Shown here: positions 1-8,130 of the stretch, in pieces | Position numbering within the stretch: position 1 is the stretch's first letter | Layout: every line of letters starts with the position of its first letter | DNA from: Nitrospirota bacterium | Lineage (GTDB): Bacteria > JACPQY01 | Assembly (NCBI GenBank): GCA_016190245.1 | Contig: JACPQY010000024.1 | Span: 57,620-121,619, forward strand | Direction: 5' to 3' | DNA length: 64,000 nt | Position numbers and translations under genes: made by a program | The notes under the pieces: model-generated | The model's database searches: none | What the model saw: only the letters and a program-made list of their open reading frames with translations | Told to the model about the DNA's origin: nothing

Positions 1-346
1 GCCCGTCCAGCGTGTCGAGGATGCCGCCGAAGGCGAGGAGCCAACCGGCCGCGCCAAAGCGCCCCTGGAGGTAGGCGTAAGCCGCCCCGAAGGCCAGGGC
101 GGAGCCGCCCAGGGTGAGCATGTTGGGGGTGATCCCAACACGTCGGCAGAACCGCTCGAAGGGATCGAAAACCCACAGGATGAACTCAACGAGGTAGCGT
201 TTGAAGGGGATATTGAGGTTGATGTATTTCTCGTGATCCATCTCCTGCGTTCCGACCCCCCGCAGGAGGTAGAGGGCGAAGAGGACGACGGTGAGGATGT
301 AGAGGGCGAGCAGCGGGCCGATGACGACCCAGAGGGGGCCTGACAT
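1..346 (-). CDS. CDP-alcohol phosphatidyltransferase, N-terminal part (cut by window edge)
   Basis: Only the first 115 codons are present, read leftward from the ATG at 346. The protein opens with a hydrophobic segment (about residues 5-28), then a polar stretch, then a second hydrophobic region. It breaks off in I-L-D-T-L-D-G, which matches the start of the family signature DxxDGxxAR. That family transfers a phosphatidyl group from a CDP-lipid to an alcohol at the membrane. The gene lies 104 bp downstream of an inositol-phosphate synthase on the same strand, so inositol phosphate is the likely acceptor and the product would be a phosphatidylinositol(-phosphate) synthase. The family call rests on the partial signature; the substrate is inferred from context. 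Confidence 0.75.
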   Translation of the reverse strand, partial: MSGPLWVVIGPLLALYILTVVLFALYLLRGVGTQEMDHEKYINLNIPFKRYLVEFILWVFDPFERFCRRVGITPNMLTLGGSALAFGAAYAYLQGRFGAAGWLLAFGGILDTLDG

Positions 347-450
347 CACGCCTGATCCAGGCGGGGCGCCAAAGTGTCTTTCATGCCTGCTGTGGGCCCA
401 AATCGGTCTATCTCGGGGGTATCCGCCTCACCCCGGGACAACCGGTGTCG

Positions 451-1557
451 CTACCGTTCCGCCCGGCCCTCGATGTAGTCTCGAACGAGCTGGCGCGCTC
501 GTTCATCACTGATCTGGACTGGGGGATGCTTCATGGTGCAAGCCGAGATGGACGTGAGCGGACCGCCGACCTTCCGGTCGCGCGCCAGCTTGCAGCACCG
601 GATCGCGTCGATCGCCACCCCTGCGCTGTTCGGCGAATCCTCCACCGACAGCCGCGCCTCGAGTTCCAAGGGCACGCCGCCGAACCCGCGCGCCTCGATC
701 CTGAGGAAGCAAAGCTTGTTGTCCTTCAGCCAAGGCACGTAGTCAGACGGCCCGATGTGGATATCCTCGGCCGGGAGGGGCTGAGCGAGCTGCGACTGTA
801 CGGCCTCGGTCTTGGAAATTTTCTTCGAGGTGAGCCGTTCGCGGGCGAGCATGTTAAGGAAATCCGTGTTTCCGCCGGCATTCATTTGATAGGTCCGTTC
901 GATCTTGACCCCGCGATCCCGGAAGAGGCGGGCCAAGGTGCGATGCAGGATCGTGGCGCCAAGCTGGCTCTTCACATCGTCTCCCACGATGGGGAGGCCT
1001 TTCTCCTGAAACTTGGCTGCCCACGCGGAGTTGGAGGCAATGAACACGGGGATACAATTGACCATCCCCACGCCGGCGGCCAGGCACGCCGTGGCATACG
1101 CTTGGGCGGCCTTTTCCGAACCGACAGGCAGGTAGTTGACGAGGATCTCGCAGCCCGTCTCGCGGAGCGTGCGTTCCACATCTACCGGGTCTGTGTCGGC
1201 CAAGAGGAAGGTCCGATCTTCCGGATACTCAGCCATGTGGGAGGCGACCCCGTCGAGGACCGGCCCCATGCTGACTCTCGTGCCGTTGCAGGAGAAATCG
1301 CCACAAAAGACCTTCGTACAGTTGGGGGGAGCAAAGATGGCCTCGTGGACGGGGCGCCCCACCTTCCGCTTGTCCACGTCGAACGCGCAAACGACCTCGA
1401 TGGATTCCGGCCGGTAGCCACCGATTTCGCGGTGCAGGAGGCCGTCCATCTGGGCGGCTGATTTTGCCCCTTCGCGGGTGTAATACTCGATGCCTTGAAG
1501 GAGGGAACTGGCGCAGTTACCTACACCTACAATCCCGAGCCTGATTCTCTTGTCCAT
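451..1557 (-). CDS. ino1: myo-inositol-1(3)-phosphate synthase
   Basis: A 368-residue cytosolic enzyme that would convert glucose-6-phosphate to inositol phosphate using bound NAD. A Rossmann motif GIVGVGNCAS is at residues 8-17. Family blocks follow: a GDDVKSQLGATILHR segment, then YQMNAGGNTDFLN and SKKISKT. The length fits the roughly 360-residue prokaryotic (actinobacterial/archaeal) type rather than the longer eukaryotic enzyme. The ATG at 1557 gives the expected N-terminus directly before the Rossmann strand. The next gene downstream is a CDP-alcohol phosphatidyltransferase, so the pair probably makes inositol phospholipid. A sigma-70-like promoter lies about 50 bp upstream. Confidence 0.93.
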   Translation of the reverse strand: MDKRIRLGIVGVGNCASSLLQGIEYYTREGAKSAAQMDGLLHREIGGYRPESIEVVCAFDVDKRKVGRPVHEAIFAPPNCTKVFCGDFSCNGTRVSMGPVLDGVASHMAEYPEDRTFLLADTDPVDVERTLRETGCEILVNYLPVGSEKAAQAYATACLAAGVGMVNCIPVFIASNSAWAAKFQEKGLPIVGDDVKSQLGATILHRTLARLFRDRGVKIERTYQMNAGGNTDFLNMLARERLTSKKISKTEAVQSQLAQPLPAEDIHIGPSDYVPWLKDNKLCFLRIEARGFGGVPLELEARLSVEDSPNSAGVAIDAIRCCKLARDRKVGGPLTSISACTMKHPPVQISDERARQLVRDYIEGRAER

Positions 1558-1609
1558 CTTTCCTGTTTTCCGATTGCCCCTTATTTACTCTGGGTCAATT
1601 CTGCGAAGC

Positions 1610-1638
1610 TAATTACTCCGCAAAGCTAGGGTTGTCAA
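1610..1638 (-). promoter_or_regulatory. sigma-70-type promoter of the inositol-phosphate synthase gene
   Basis: On the minus strand a perfect TTGACA (1633-1638) is followed after exactly 17 bp by TAATTA (1610-1615). Transcription would start near 1603, leaving a leader of about 46 nt before the ATG at 1557. The -35 is consensus; the -10 is weaker. The 1558-1697 gap holds nothing else I recognise. Confidence 0.5.
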
Positions 1639-1697
1639 GCGCACCCGTCAGCCCCGTCCGTATCGGGCCGTGTGGCGCCCCGAAGCCCGATCCGCCG

Positions 1698-2513
1698 TCA
1701 GGATGGCGTGTGGGATAGGAGGCGAAGAAGGGTGTCGAGCGTCGTTTTGAGGTTGGGCCGGGCCACAATCAAGTCGATCATCCCGTGCTCCAAGAGGAAC
1801 TCTGCCCGCTGAAAACCGTTGGGAAGGCGCACCTTTATGGTCTGTTCGATCACCCGGGGACCGGCAAACCCGATCAGCGCCCGGGGTTCGGCCATGATCA
1901 CGTCCCCTTGGAAGGCAAAGCTCGCCGCCACGCCGCCGGCTGTGGGATCGGTCAGGACGGAGACGAAGGGTTTCCCCACCTCGCGAAACCGTGACACAGC
2001 CGCAGATGTCTTGGCCATTTGCATCAGGGAGATGATCCCCTCTTGCATGCGCGCACCGCCGGAGGCGCTGAAAAGGACCACCGGGCAGTCCCGCTCCCGG
2101 GCCCTATCGAAGAGCCGGCTGATCCGCTCACCCACGGCGTACCCCATGCTGCCGCCCATGAACCGGAAATCCATGACCCCCACCGCCACGGCGCGGTTCA
2201 TGATCCGCCCTTCGCCGGTCACAACGGCCTCCGTAAGGCCGGTTTTCTTCTGCGCCTGCTCGATCCGATCCGGGTAGGTCGTCGTGTCCCGAAACCCCAG
2301 GATGTCGGTCGTCCCGATCGTGGCGTCCCACTCAACGAGCGCTCCATCATCGAGGACCATCTGGAGGCGCTCGGTCACCGTGAGCCGAAAATGGTACTGG
2401 CATTTCGGGCACACGCCCATCCCCCGGTCCACCTCTTTCTTGAAGATGACCTCGTGGCACCCCTCGCACTTCACCCACAGTTCCTGGGGGATCGATTTCT
2501 CGAAGAGACCCAT
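1698..2513 (-). CDS. accD: acetyl-CoA carboxylase carboxyltransferase subunit beta
   Basis: The 271-residue beta subunit of the carboxyltransferase that moves the carboxyl group from biotin to acetyl-CoA, the first step of fatty-acid synthesis. The N-terminal zinc ribbon is intact (C16, C19, C35, C38). Crotonase-type carboxyltransferase motifs follow: GGSMGYAVGERI, the oxyanion-hole region SGGARMQEG, and TDPTAGGVAASFA. The length is typical. No accA or folC is adjacent. The gene diverges from the cupredoxin gene, with about 155 bp between the two starts. Confidence 0.96.
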   Translation of the reverse strand: MGLFEKSIPQELWVKCEGCHEVIFKKEVDRGMGVCPKCQYHFRLTVTERLQMVLDDGALVEWDATIGTTDILGFRDTTTYPDRIEQAQKKTGLTEAVVTGEGRIMNRAVAVGVMDFRFMGGSMGYAVGERISRLFDRARERDCPVVLFSASGGARMQEGIISLMQMAKTSAAVSRFREVGKPFVSVLTDPTAGGVAASFAFQGDVIMAEPRALIGFAGPRVIEQTIKVRLPNGFQRAEFLLEHGMIDLIVARPNLKTTLDTLLRLLSHTPS

Positions 2514-2597
2514 GAGGCGCGATTATAGCCCAAACTCATCCCACGTCACGGACTGGGCGTCACCCCGGGTGCCGGCGCGACTTGGCGCATCCACGGC

Positions 2598-2627
2598 TTG
2601 ACAAGTCCCCATATTCGGAACTATGTT
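2598..2627 (+). promoter_or_regulatory. sigma-70-type promoter of the cupredoxin-led operon
   Basis: A perfect TTGACA at 2598-2603 is followed after 18 bp by TATGTT at 2622-2627. This places the transcript start near 2634, about 35 nt before the ATG at 2669, which has the strong ribosome site AAAGGAGG just upstream. Confidence 0.55.
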
Positions 2628-2668
2628 CGCACGAGCATCCTTTCCCACTCAGAAAAAGGAGGTTCATC

Positions 2669-3382
2669 ATGTCTCGACTCGTGCTGGTTTCTGCGTTGCT
2701 CCTCGCGCTAGTGGTCCCCGCCTTTGCCTACGACCAAGTGGATGTCGCGGGCGGCGGCTCCATCTCGGGCACCGTGACGCTCACGGGGAAGGCCCCGGCG
2801 GCAAAGAAGAGCCCCGTGACGAAGGACCAGGAAGTCTGCGGCAAGGAACGGATCCTTCAGGCCGTGGTCGCCTCACCGACCAGCGGCCTGCAGAACGCGG
2901 TTGTACGCATCACGAAGATCGAGAAGGGAAAGAGGTTCGCCGCGAGCCCCGTCACGATGGACCAGAAGGGATGCGACTACACGCCGCACATCATCTTGCT
3001 GCCCAAGGGCAAGGATCTCGAGATCCTCAATTCTGACGGGATCCTCCACAACGTGCACACGTACGGGACCAAGAATCCTTCCTTCAACAAGGCCATGCCC
3101 AAGTTCAAGAAACAGCTCACGGTGCCCGGCAGCGGTTTCAGCGAAGCCGAGAACATCGAAGTGCGGTGCGATGCGCACGAATGGATGCACGCATGGCTTC
3201 AGGTGATCGAGCATCCTTACTATTCGCTGACGGATGCCGCAGGAAAGTTCAGCCTTGCCGATGTCCCCCCAGGTACCTACACCGTTGAGGTATGGCACGA
3301 GAAGCTTGGCCAGGCCACGAAGGATGTCACCGTGACGGGCGGGAAGGCCTCCAGCGCGGATTTCAGCCTCGCGGCGAAGTAG
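2669..3382 (+). CDS. exported cupredoxin-like protein with a C-terminal carboxypeptidase-regulatory-like domain
   Basis: The start at 2669 is chosen because AAAAAGGAGG precedes it and it begins a clean signal peptide (residues 1-20, cut after A-F-A). Open frame upstream to 2582 has no such support. The 237-residue protein has an N-terminal beta domain. A cupredoxin-like core follows, with potential type-1 copper ligands H127 or H130, C167, H170 and M173 in the cluster CDAHEWMH. It ends in a small beta domain (about 183-235, PPGTYTVEVWH) of the carboxypeptidase-regulatory type. It should be periplasmic and may bind copper for electron transfer; the partner is unknown. It heads a + strand gene set. 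Confidence 0.8.
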   Translation: MSRLVLVSALLLALVVPAFAYDQVDVAGGGSISGTVTLTGKAPAAKKSPVTKDQEVCGKERILQAVVASPTSGLQNAVVRITKIEKGKRFAASPVTMDQKGCDYTPHIILLPKGKDLEILNSDGILHNVHTYGTKNPSFNKAMPKFKKQLTVPGSGFSEAENIEVRCDAHEWMHAWLQVIEHPYYSLTDAAGKFSLADVPPGTYTVEVWHEKLGQATKDVTVTGGKASSADFSLAAK

Positions 3383-3427
3383 TCGCCGGCCTGCGGGCAT
3401 CAGGGGGAAAATCTCGGGGCCCTGGCG

Positions 3428-5317
3428 TTGGATCTAACAACGAACCCGGCCGGGGTCCAGGGGTGGCGTTCCATCTACGTCCCTCACGACCAGTCCGACC
3501 ATTCCATGGCGGCGGCCGCGATGGCCACCGAGATCGCCCGGAAGTGCGGGGCCCGGCTCACGGCTTCCCACATCTATGCCGCCGCCCTTCACGACGTCCG
3601 TTTCCGCCAGATGGAGTACACACTCCCCGAGGAATACCTCGACGAGAAGGAGATGGAACGGCAGCGAAAGCTTCACGACACGCTCATCACCATGGGCCTG
3701 CGCCTGATCTCCGACTCCTACCTCGACCAGGTGCGGCTCCTCTGCGAGAAGCACGGGGTTCCCTTCAGCGGCAAGATCGTGGACGGTCTCCACTGGCGCT
3801 CCCTGGCGAATGACATCCGCGAGGGCGGATACGACCTCGTCGTGATGGGCGCGCTCGGGATGGGCGCCACGAAGGAGAGCCAGATCGGGAGCGTTTGCGA
3901 GAGGGTGGCGCGCCGGACCCAGACGGATCTCCTGCTCGTGCGTGAAGTCGAGGGAGGCGGCGCCCACACCAACGGGCACGGACGCCGGATCCTGGTCGGC
4001 CTCGACGGGTCGCCCCAGTCCTTCGGCGGGCTACTCACGGCCTTCCACCTCGCGCACATGTTCGACAAAGAAGTCGAGGCCGTGGCCGTGTACGATCCCT
4101 ATCTCCACTACGTCCTCTTCCACATGATCTCGAAGGTGCTCTCCGCCGAGGGATCGAAGGTCTTCCGTTTCAAGGAGCAGGAGAAACTCCACGAGGAAAT
4201 CATCGACACGGGGCTCGGCCGCATCTACCAATCCCACCTCGATGTCGCGAAGCAGGTGGCGGAGCAGCACGGCACGAAGCTGCGCACAACGCTCCTCGAC
4301 GGCAAGGCCTATCCGAAGATCCTCAAGCACGCGCAGGAGACGAAGGCGTGGATGATCGTTCTGGGCCGGCTCGGCTACCACGGGAGCGAGGACCTCGATA
4401 TCGGCAACAACACCGAGAACATCCTGCGCATGGCGCCGTGCAATGTGTTCGTTTCGACGCAGAGGTACATGCCGCCCCTCGAGATGCGCACGCAGCAGTA
4501 CCTCACGTGGTCCCCGGAGGCCGAGAAGCGGATGGAGCGGATTCCCGCGATGAGACGGAACCTCATGCGGATGGTGGTGGCGAAATACGCGTTCGAGATG
4601 GGCCACACGGTGATCACGGAGAGCGTGATCAACAAGGCCGTCGGCAAGCTATTCCCCGAGCAGGCCTCGCGGCTCCTCGCCGAGACAGCAGTCAAGTACG
4701 TCTACGACGCCGTCAGCGCCGGCAAGGTCCGGCTCAGCGTTTGCCGGAACTGCGGCCACGTCACGCGTACGGTGGCGCCCATCCAGTGCGCGGTCTGCTC
4801 CTCGACCGAGTTCGGCCCCCTCGATGGGGAAGCCTTGGAAGCCCTCGCGTTGGATCAAGGCCGGCCGCGCGAGGAGGAATCCTTCGATGGGGCGCGTATC
4901 CGCTGGTCCTATGAGGCGTGGAATACGCTGGCCAAGGCTCCGCAGGGCTACACGAAGCGGCGGCTGAAGGCCCGCATCGAGAAGAACGCGCGCATCCGTT
5001 CGCTCTCCATCATACCCCGCGAGTTCGTGGAGGAGATGTTCCGCTCGGAAGGGCTCGGAGATTTTCTTGGCGGGTACGACTGCAAGTGGACTGAGGAGGC
5101 GTTCCAAGCTGTCCAGGCCTACCCCGAGGGATTCCTCCGGAAGAAGATGAGGGAGACGGTCGAAGGCTATGCCGCGCGCCACGGGATCAAGCATGTCACC
5201 CACGAGGTCGTCAAGTCGGCGCTTGACCAGGTCGCGGACGACCTCCGCCGAGTGGAGCGACGAGCGCCGGGTTCGACGGGGCCGGAGCCGGGCACCGACC
5301 AGGAGTCCGATCAGTGA
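3428..5317 (+). CDS. double universal-stress-protein domain fused to PCP_red-type repeats and a zinc ribbon
   Basis: A 629-residue cytosolic protein beginning with TTG at 3428; the start is uncertain. Two USP domains cover about residues 12-175 and 186-345. The first keeps the ATP motif G-x2-G-x9-G-S (141-155); the second ends G-N instead. Next comes a module like the PCP_red domain known from the C-terminus of protochlorophyllide reductase subunit B (W361, IP at 372-373, about 360-405). A CxxC...CxxC zinc ribbon follows (439-457). Two further, more diverged W-x3-A modules lie at about 491-540 and 553-605. The stop overlaps the next gene's GTG start (GTGA), so the two are translationally coupled. 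Function unknown. Confidence 0.8.
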   Translation: MDLTTNPAGVQGWRSIYVPHDQSDHSMAAAAMATEIARKCGARLTASHIYAAALHDVRFRQMEYTLPEEYLDEKEMERQRKLHDTLITMGLRLISDSYLDQVRLLCEKHGVPFSGKIVDGLHWRSLANDIREGGYDLVVMGALGMGATKESQIGSVCERVARRTQTDLLLVREVEGGGAHTNGHGRRILVGLDGSPQSFGGLLTAFHLAHMFDKEVEAVAVYDPYLHYVLFHMISKVLSAEGSKVFRFKEQEKLHEEIIDTGLGRIYQSHLDVAKQVAEQHGTKLRTTLLDGKAYPKILKHAQETKAWMIVLGRLGYHGSEDLDIGNNTENILRMAPCNVFVSTQRYMPPLEMRTQQYLTWSPEAEKRMERIPAMRRNLMRMVVAKYAFEMGHTVITESVINKAVGKLFPEQASRLLAETAVKYVYDAVSAGKVRLSVCRNCGHVTRTVAPIQCAVCSSTEFGPLDGEALEALALDQGRPREEESFDGARIRWSYEAWNTLAKAPQGYTKRRLKARIEKNARIRSLSIIPREFVEEMFRSEGLGDFLGGYDCKWTEEAFQAVQAYPEGFLRKKMRETVEGYAARHGIKHVTHEVVKSALDQVADDLRRVERRAPGSTGPEPGTDQESDQ

Positions 5318-6606
5318 CCGGAGCGGGGCCGAGCCCGCCCCGATTCATTCCCCTCACCCTCTCTTGGAATCTCACGCGCCGCTGCAATCTCGCGTGCGCG
5401 CATTGCTACATCGATGCCTCCGGCCACGAGAAAGGCGAGAACGAGCTCACCACCGGGGAGTGCCTCGAAACCCTCAAGCAGGTGGCGCGGCTCAACCCGG
5501 AGGCCTTTCTCATTCTGACCGGCGGCGAACCGCTCCTCCGACGGGACATCTTCGAGCTCGTTCGCGCCGCTTCAGGTCTGGGATTCTGGACGGTGCTCGG
5601 GAGCCACGGCGGCCTCATGGACCGATCGGCGGCGAGAGAACTGGCCCGCGCCGGCCTGCGCGGTGTGGGGGTCAGCCTCGACTCACTCGACCCCGCCAAG
5701 CATGACGCCTTCCGCGGCATCCCCAAGGCGTGGGAGCACACGGTGGCGGCGCTGGACGCCCTGCGCGAGGAGCGTCTTCCCTTTCTGATCGAAACGACCA
5801 TCACGAAGATGAACAGGGCGGAGATCCCGGCCCTGCCGGAGTTCGCGGCGGCTCAGGGTGCGACCGCTCTCAACGTGTTCTTCCTCGTGCCGACCGGACG
5901 CGGCGCGAAGGTGAACGACCTGACGCCGGCCGAATACGAGGAATCGCTCGGTCTGCTGGCGGACTTGCAGGAGCGCTTTGCCGGCAGGCTCCTCATCAAC
6001 GCGAAGTGCGCCCCTCACTACAGACGCGTGCTCTGGGAACGCAATCCCCAGTCGGAATTCGTCCGAACCTTCCGCGGAGGCGGATGCCCCGCGGGGACCT
6101 ACTATGCCCGGATCGGTCCCACGGGGGACGTCACCCCGTGCCCCTACATGCCGCTCGCGGTCGGGAATGTACGCTCGGCGCCGTTCGATGAAATCTGGGA
6201 GCGATCGGAGATCATGGCGCAGTTCCGAACGGAGCGGCGCGGAGGGCGCTGCGGGGCCTGCGAATTCGACGAGCTGTGTGGCGGATGCCGCTGCCGCGCT
6301 TACGCGATGACGGGCGACTACCTGGCTGAAGATCCCTCGTGCGTCTATCAACCGGGCAAGTACGATCGGCAACGCACCCCCCTTCCGCCTGAGCGCACGT
6401 ACGGAGCGACGGCGGAGTCCAGCGGGATCGCATGGACACCGGAGGCAGAAGCGCGACTGAGCCAAGTCCCGTTCTTCGCGCGCGGCATGGTCCGGCAAGC
6501 GGTCGAGTCTGCTGCGCGTGCGCGGAACGTCCAGATGGTGACGGCAGACCTGATGGCAGAGCTCCGCAGCACGATGGCCGGACGGTTGCCGTTCCGGAAG
6601 GGCTGA
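5314..6606 (+). CDS. radical SAM/SPASM protein with a C-terminal PCP_red-type domain
   Basis: A 430-residue radical SAM enzyme. The [4Fe-4S] motif is C24-x3-C28-x2-C31 (CNLACAHC), followed by the TGGEPLLR glycine motif. The C-terminal half has a SPASM-like Cys cluster (CGACEFDELCGGC), which normally holds auxiliary Fe-S clusters. The closest families by look are the heme-biosynthesis enzymes NirJ/AhbC/AhbD and peptide-modifying SPASM enzymes; I cannot choose between them. The last roughly 55 residues (WTPEAEARLSQVPFFAR onward) form a PCP_red-type domain like those in the preceding gene. The shared domain plus the GTGA overlap argue that the two proteins act together. Confidence 0.85.
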   Translation: MTGAGPSPPRFIPLTLSWNLTRRCNLACAHCYIDASGHEKGENELTTGECLETLKQVARLNPEAFLILTGGEPLLRRDIFELVRAASGLGFWTVLGSHGGLMDRSAARELARAGLRGVGVSLDSLDPAKHDAFRGIPKAWEHTVAALDALREERLPFLIETTITKMNRAEIPALPEFAAAQGATALNVFFLVPTGRGAKVNDLTPAEYEESLGLLADLQERFAGRLLINAKCAPHYRRVLWERNPQSEFVRTFRGGGCPAGTYYARIGPTGDVTPCPYMPLAVGNVRSAPFDEIWERSEIMAQFRTERRGGRCGACEFDELCGGCRCRAYAMTGDYLAEDPSCVYQPGKYDRQRTPLPPERTYGATAESSGIAWTPEAEARLSQVPFFARGMVRQAVESAARARNVQMVTADLMAELRSTMAGRLPFRKG

Positions 6607-6663
6607 TCTCGCCCCAACTGTTTGCATTCATCTCCCCCGCCGTGGTAATCGCAGGGCGTTCAA

Positions 6664-7701
6664 ATGCCCCCTCGCCGCCTTTCGCATGCCCTCGCGAGCG
6701 CCCTGCTCTTCGCCGCACCCGCGCTCTCCATCCGCCCGGCCGAGGCTGCCGAGACTACCCCCTACGAGTTGCGCCTCGCCACGATCGCTCCCGTCCACTC
6801 CTCCTGGGGCGAGCGCTTCCGCGTCGCCAAGGCCGAGATCCTCCAGCGCACGGATGGGCGCGTCAAACTGAACGTGTACGCGGGTGGCGTGCTAGGCGAC
6901 GAGATCGACGTGGTACGTAAGATGAACCTCGGCCAAGTGGACGGCGCGGCGTTCGTCAGTCAGGGCATCTCGAAAATGGTGCCGTCGCTCCAGGTTTTCA
7001 ACCTGCCCTATCTCTACCGCACGCCCGAAGAGTTCACCCACATCCAAAAGGCCTTCTTCCCGCGAGCCCAGAAAATTCTCCAGGACCAAGGGCTCGTCCT
7101 GATTACGTGGGGAGAGATTGGAGGCTTCGTCCAGCTCTACAGCTCCCGCCCCATCAAGAGCCGCGAGGATCTGCAGAAATCCAAGATCTGGGGATGGACC
7201 GATGAGCCCATCTCCCTCGAAGGCATGCAGGTCACGGGACTCACACCCGTCGTCCTGCCCTTCACTCAGGTCTTCCCGGGCCTCCAGACCGGGATGATCG
7301 ACGCCCTCTTCGGTACGTCGCTCGCCGTCCTCGTCATGAACTGGTACCGCTACCTCAAGCACGCGGTGCGCATGAACGTGGCCTATCCGCAGGCCCTCGT
7401 GTTCGTGACGGGCAAGTCGATGGCGAAGATCCGGGCCGAGGACCGCGCCGTCATCATGGAGGTGCTCAACCGGGACCGCGAGGCCATCATCGAGCAGTTG
7501 CGCAAGGACGACAGGAAGGCCGAGGATGGGCTCCGGCAGCACGGCATGGAGTTCACGGACGCCCCGCCGGAAATCATGGAGCAGGTGAGGCGCGACGTGT
7601 CCAAGCTTTGGGACCGGCTCTCCGGTTCCCTCTTCCCCCCCGAGCTCCTTCGCGACATCCTGGCCGAGCTCGATAAGTACCGCGCGAGCCAGCGTACGTA
7701 G
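6664..7701 (+). CDS. TRAP transporter substrate-binding protein (DctP type)
   Basis: A 345-residue periplasmic solute receptor with a signal peptide (about residues 1-28, ending A-E-A). It shows typical DctP blocks: an early ATIAPVHSSWGE segment, GGVLGDEIDVVRKMNLGQVDGA, and the LQTGMIDALFGT region that lines the ligand pocket. Such proteins feed organic acids to a DctQM membrane pair, but no dctQ or dctM is nearby, so the permease must be elsewhere or the protein has another role. It follows the radical SAM gene by 57 bp on the same strand. No strong ribosome site precedes the ATG. Confidence 0.88.
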   Translation: MPPRRLSHALASALLFAAPALSIRPAEAAETTPYELRLATIAPVHSSWGERFRVAKAEILQRTDGRVKLNVYAGGVLGDEIDVVRKMNLGQVDGAAFVSQGISKMVPSLQVFNLPYLYRTPEEFTHIQKAFFPRAQKILQDQGLVLITWGEIGGFVQLYSSRPIKSREDLQKSKIWGWTDEPISLEGMQVTGLTPVVLPFTQVFPGLQTGMIDALFGTSLAVLVMNWYRYLKHAVRMNVAYPQALVFVTGKSMAKIRAEDRAVIMEVLNRDREAIIEQLRKDDRKAEDGLRQHGMEFTDAPPEIMEQVRRDVSKLWDRLSGSLFPPELLRDILAELDKYRASQRT

Positions 7702-7728
7702 GGCCGGGGCTCCGCGGCCCGCTCCGTC

Positions 7729-8097
7729 TCAGCGGGCGGAGTCCAGCGGAACGATCCGTCCCTCGAGATCGAGCAGCGAGCAATCCGTTACCGTGCCCCA
7801 CCGCAGCGCCGTCGTCCCGCCTGCGTGCTCGAGCGTGAACCGGTAGCTCGGCCACGCGACTCGGACCAGCGTGTCGAAGAACGGACTGGCGTTGATGCGG
7901 CAGGCCGCCAACTTCTCAGGCGGCGCAGCGCGCACCTCCGCCCCGGAGTCGCACACGTACACCTTGAAGATCGCCCCCTTCTCCGGCTTGCACGAGAGGA
8001 TTCGCCCGCGCCAAGTCGCCTTGACCTCTTCCAGTTTATCGGGTGGGATATCCCCCGCAATGCGATCCACGGGAAGAATGAATTGGACCTCGGTCAT
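7729..8097 (-). CDS. hypothetical protein, 122 residues
   Basis: I do not recognise this gene. The frame codes a soluble 122-residue protein without signal peptide or membrane segment, containing four scattered cysteines. It lies between dctP (convergent) and ettA (divergent, 33 bp from start to start). Codon choice is GC-rich at third positions like its neighbours, and the frame fits neatly between two real genes, which supports it being real. No motif hints at a function. Confidence 0.5.
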   Translation of the reverse strand: MTEVQFILPVDRIAGDIPPDKLEEVKATWRGRILSCKPEKGAIFKVYVCDSGAEVRAAPPEKLAACRINASPFFDTLVRVAWPSYRFTLEHAGGTTALRWGTVTDCSLLDLEGRIVPLDSAR

Positions 8098-8130
8098 GTC
8101 GTCCGCGATCCTACCAGAATGGAGCGCCCC

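Noticed and set aside
7825..8130. N-terminal extension of EttA by about 100 residues
   Set aside because: The extension overlaps the minus-strand hypothetical gene, has no domain, and the start at 8131 has a ribosome site and gives the standard EttA length.
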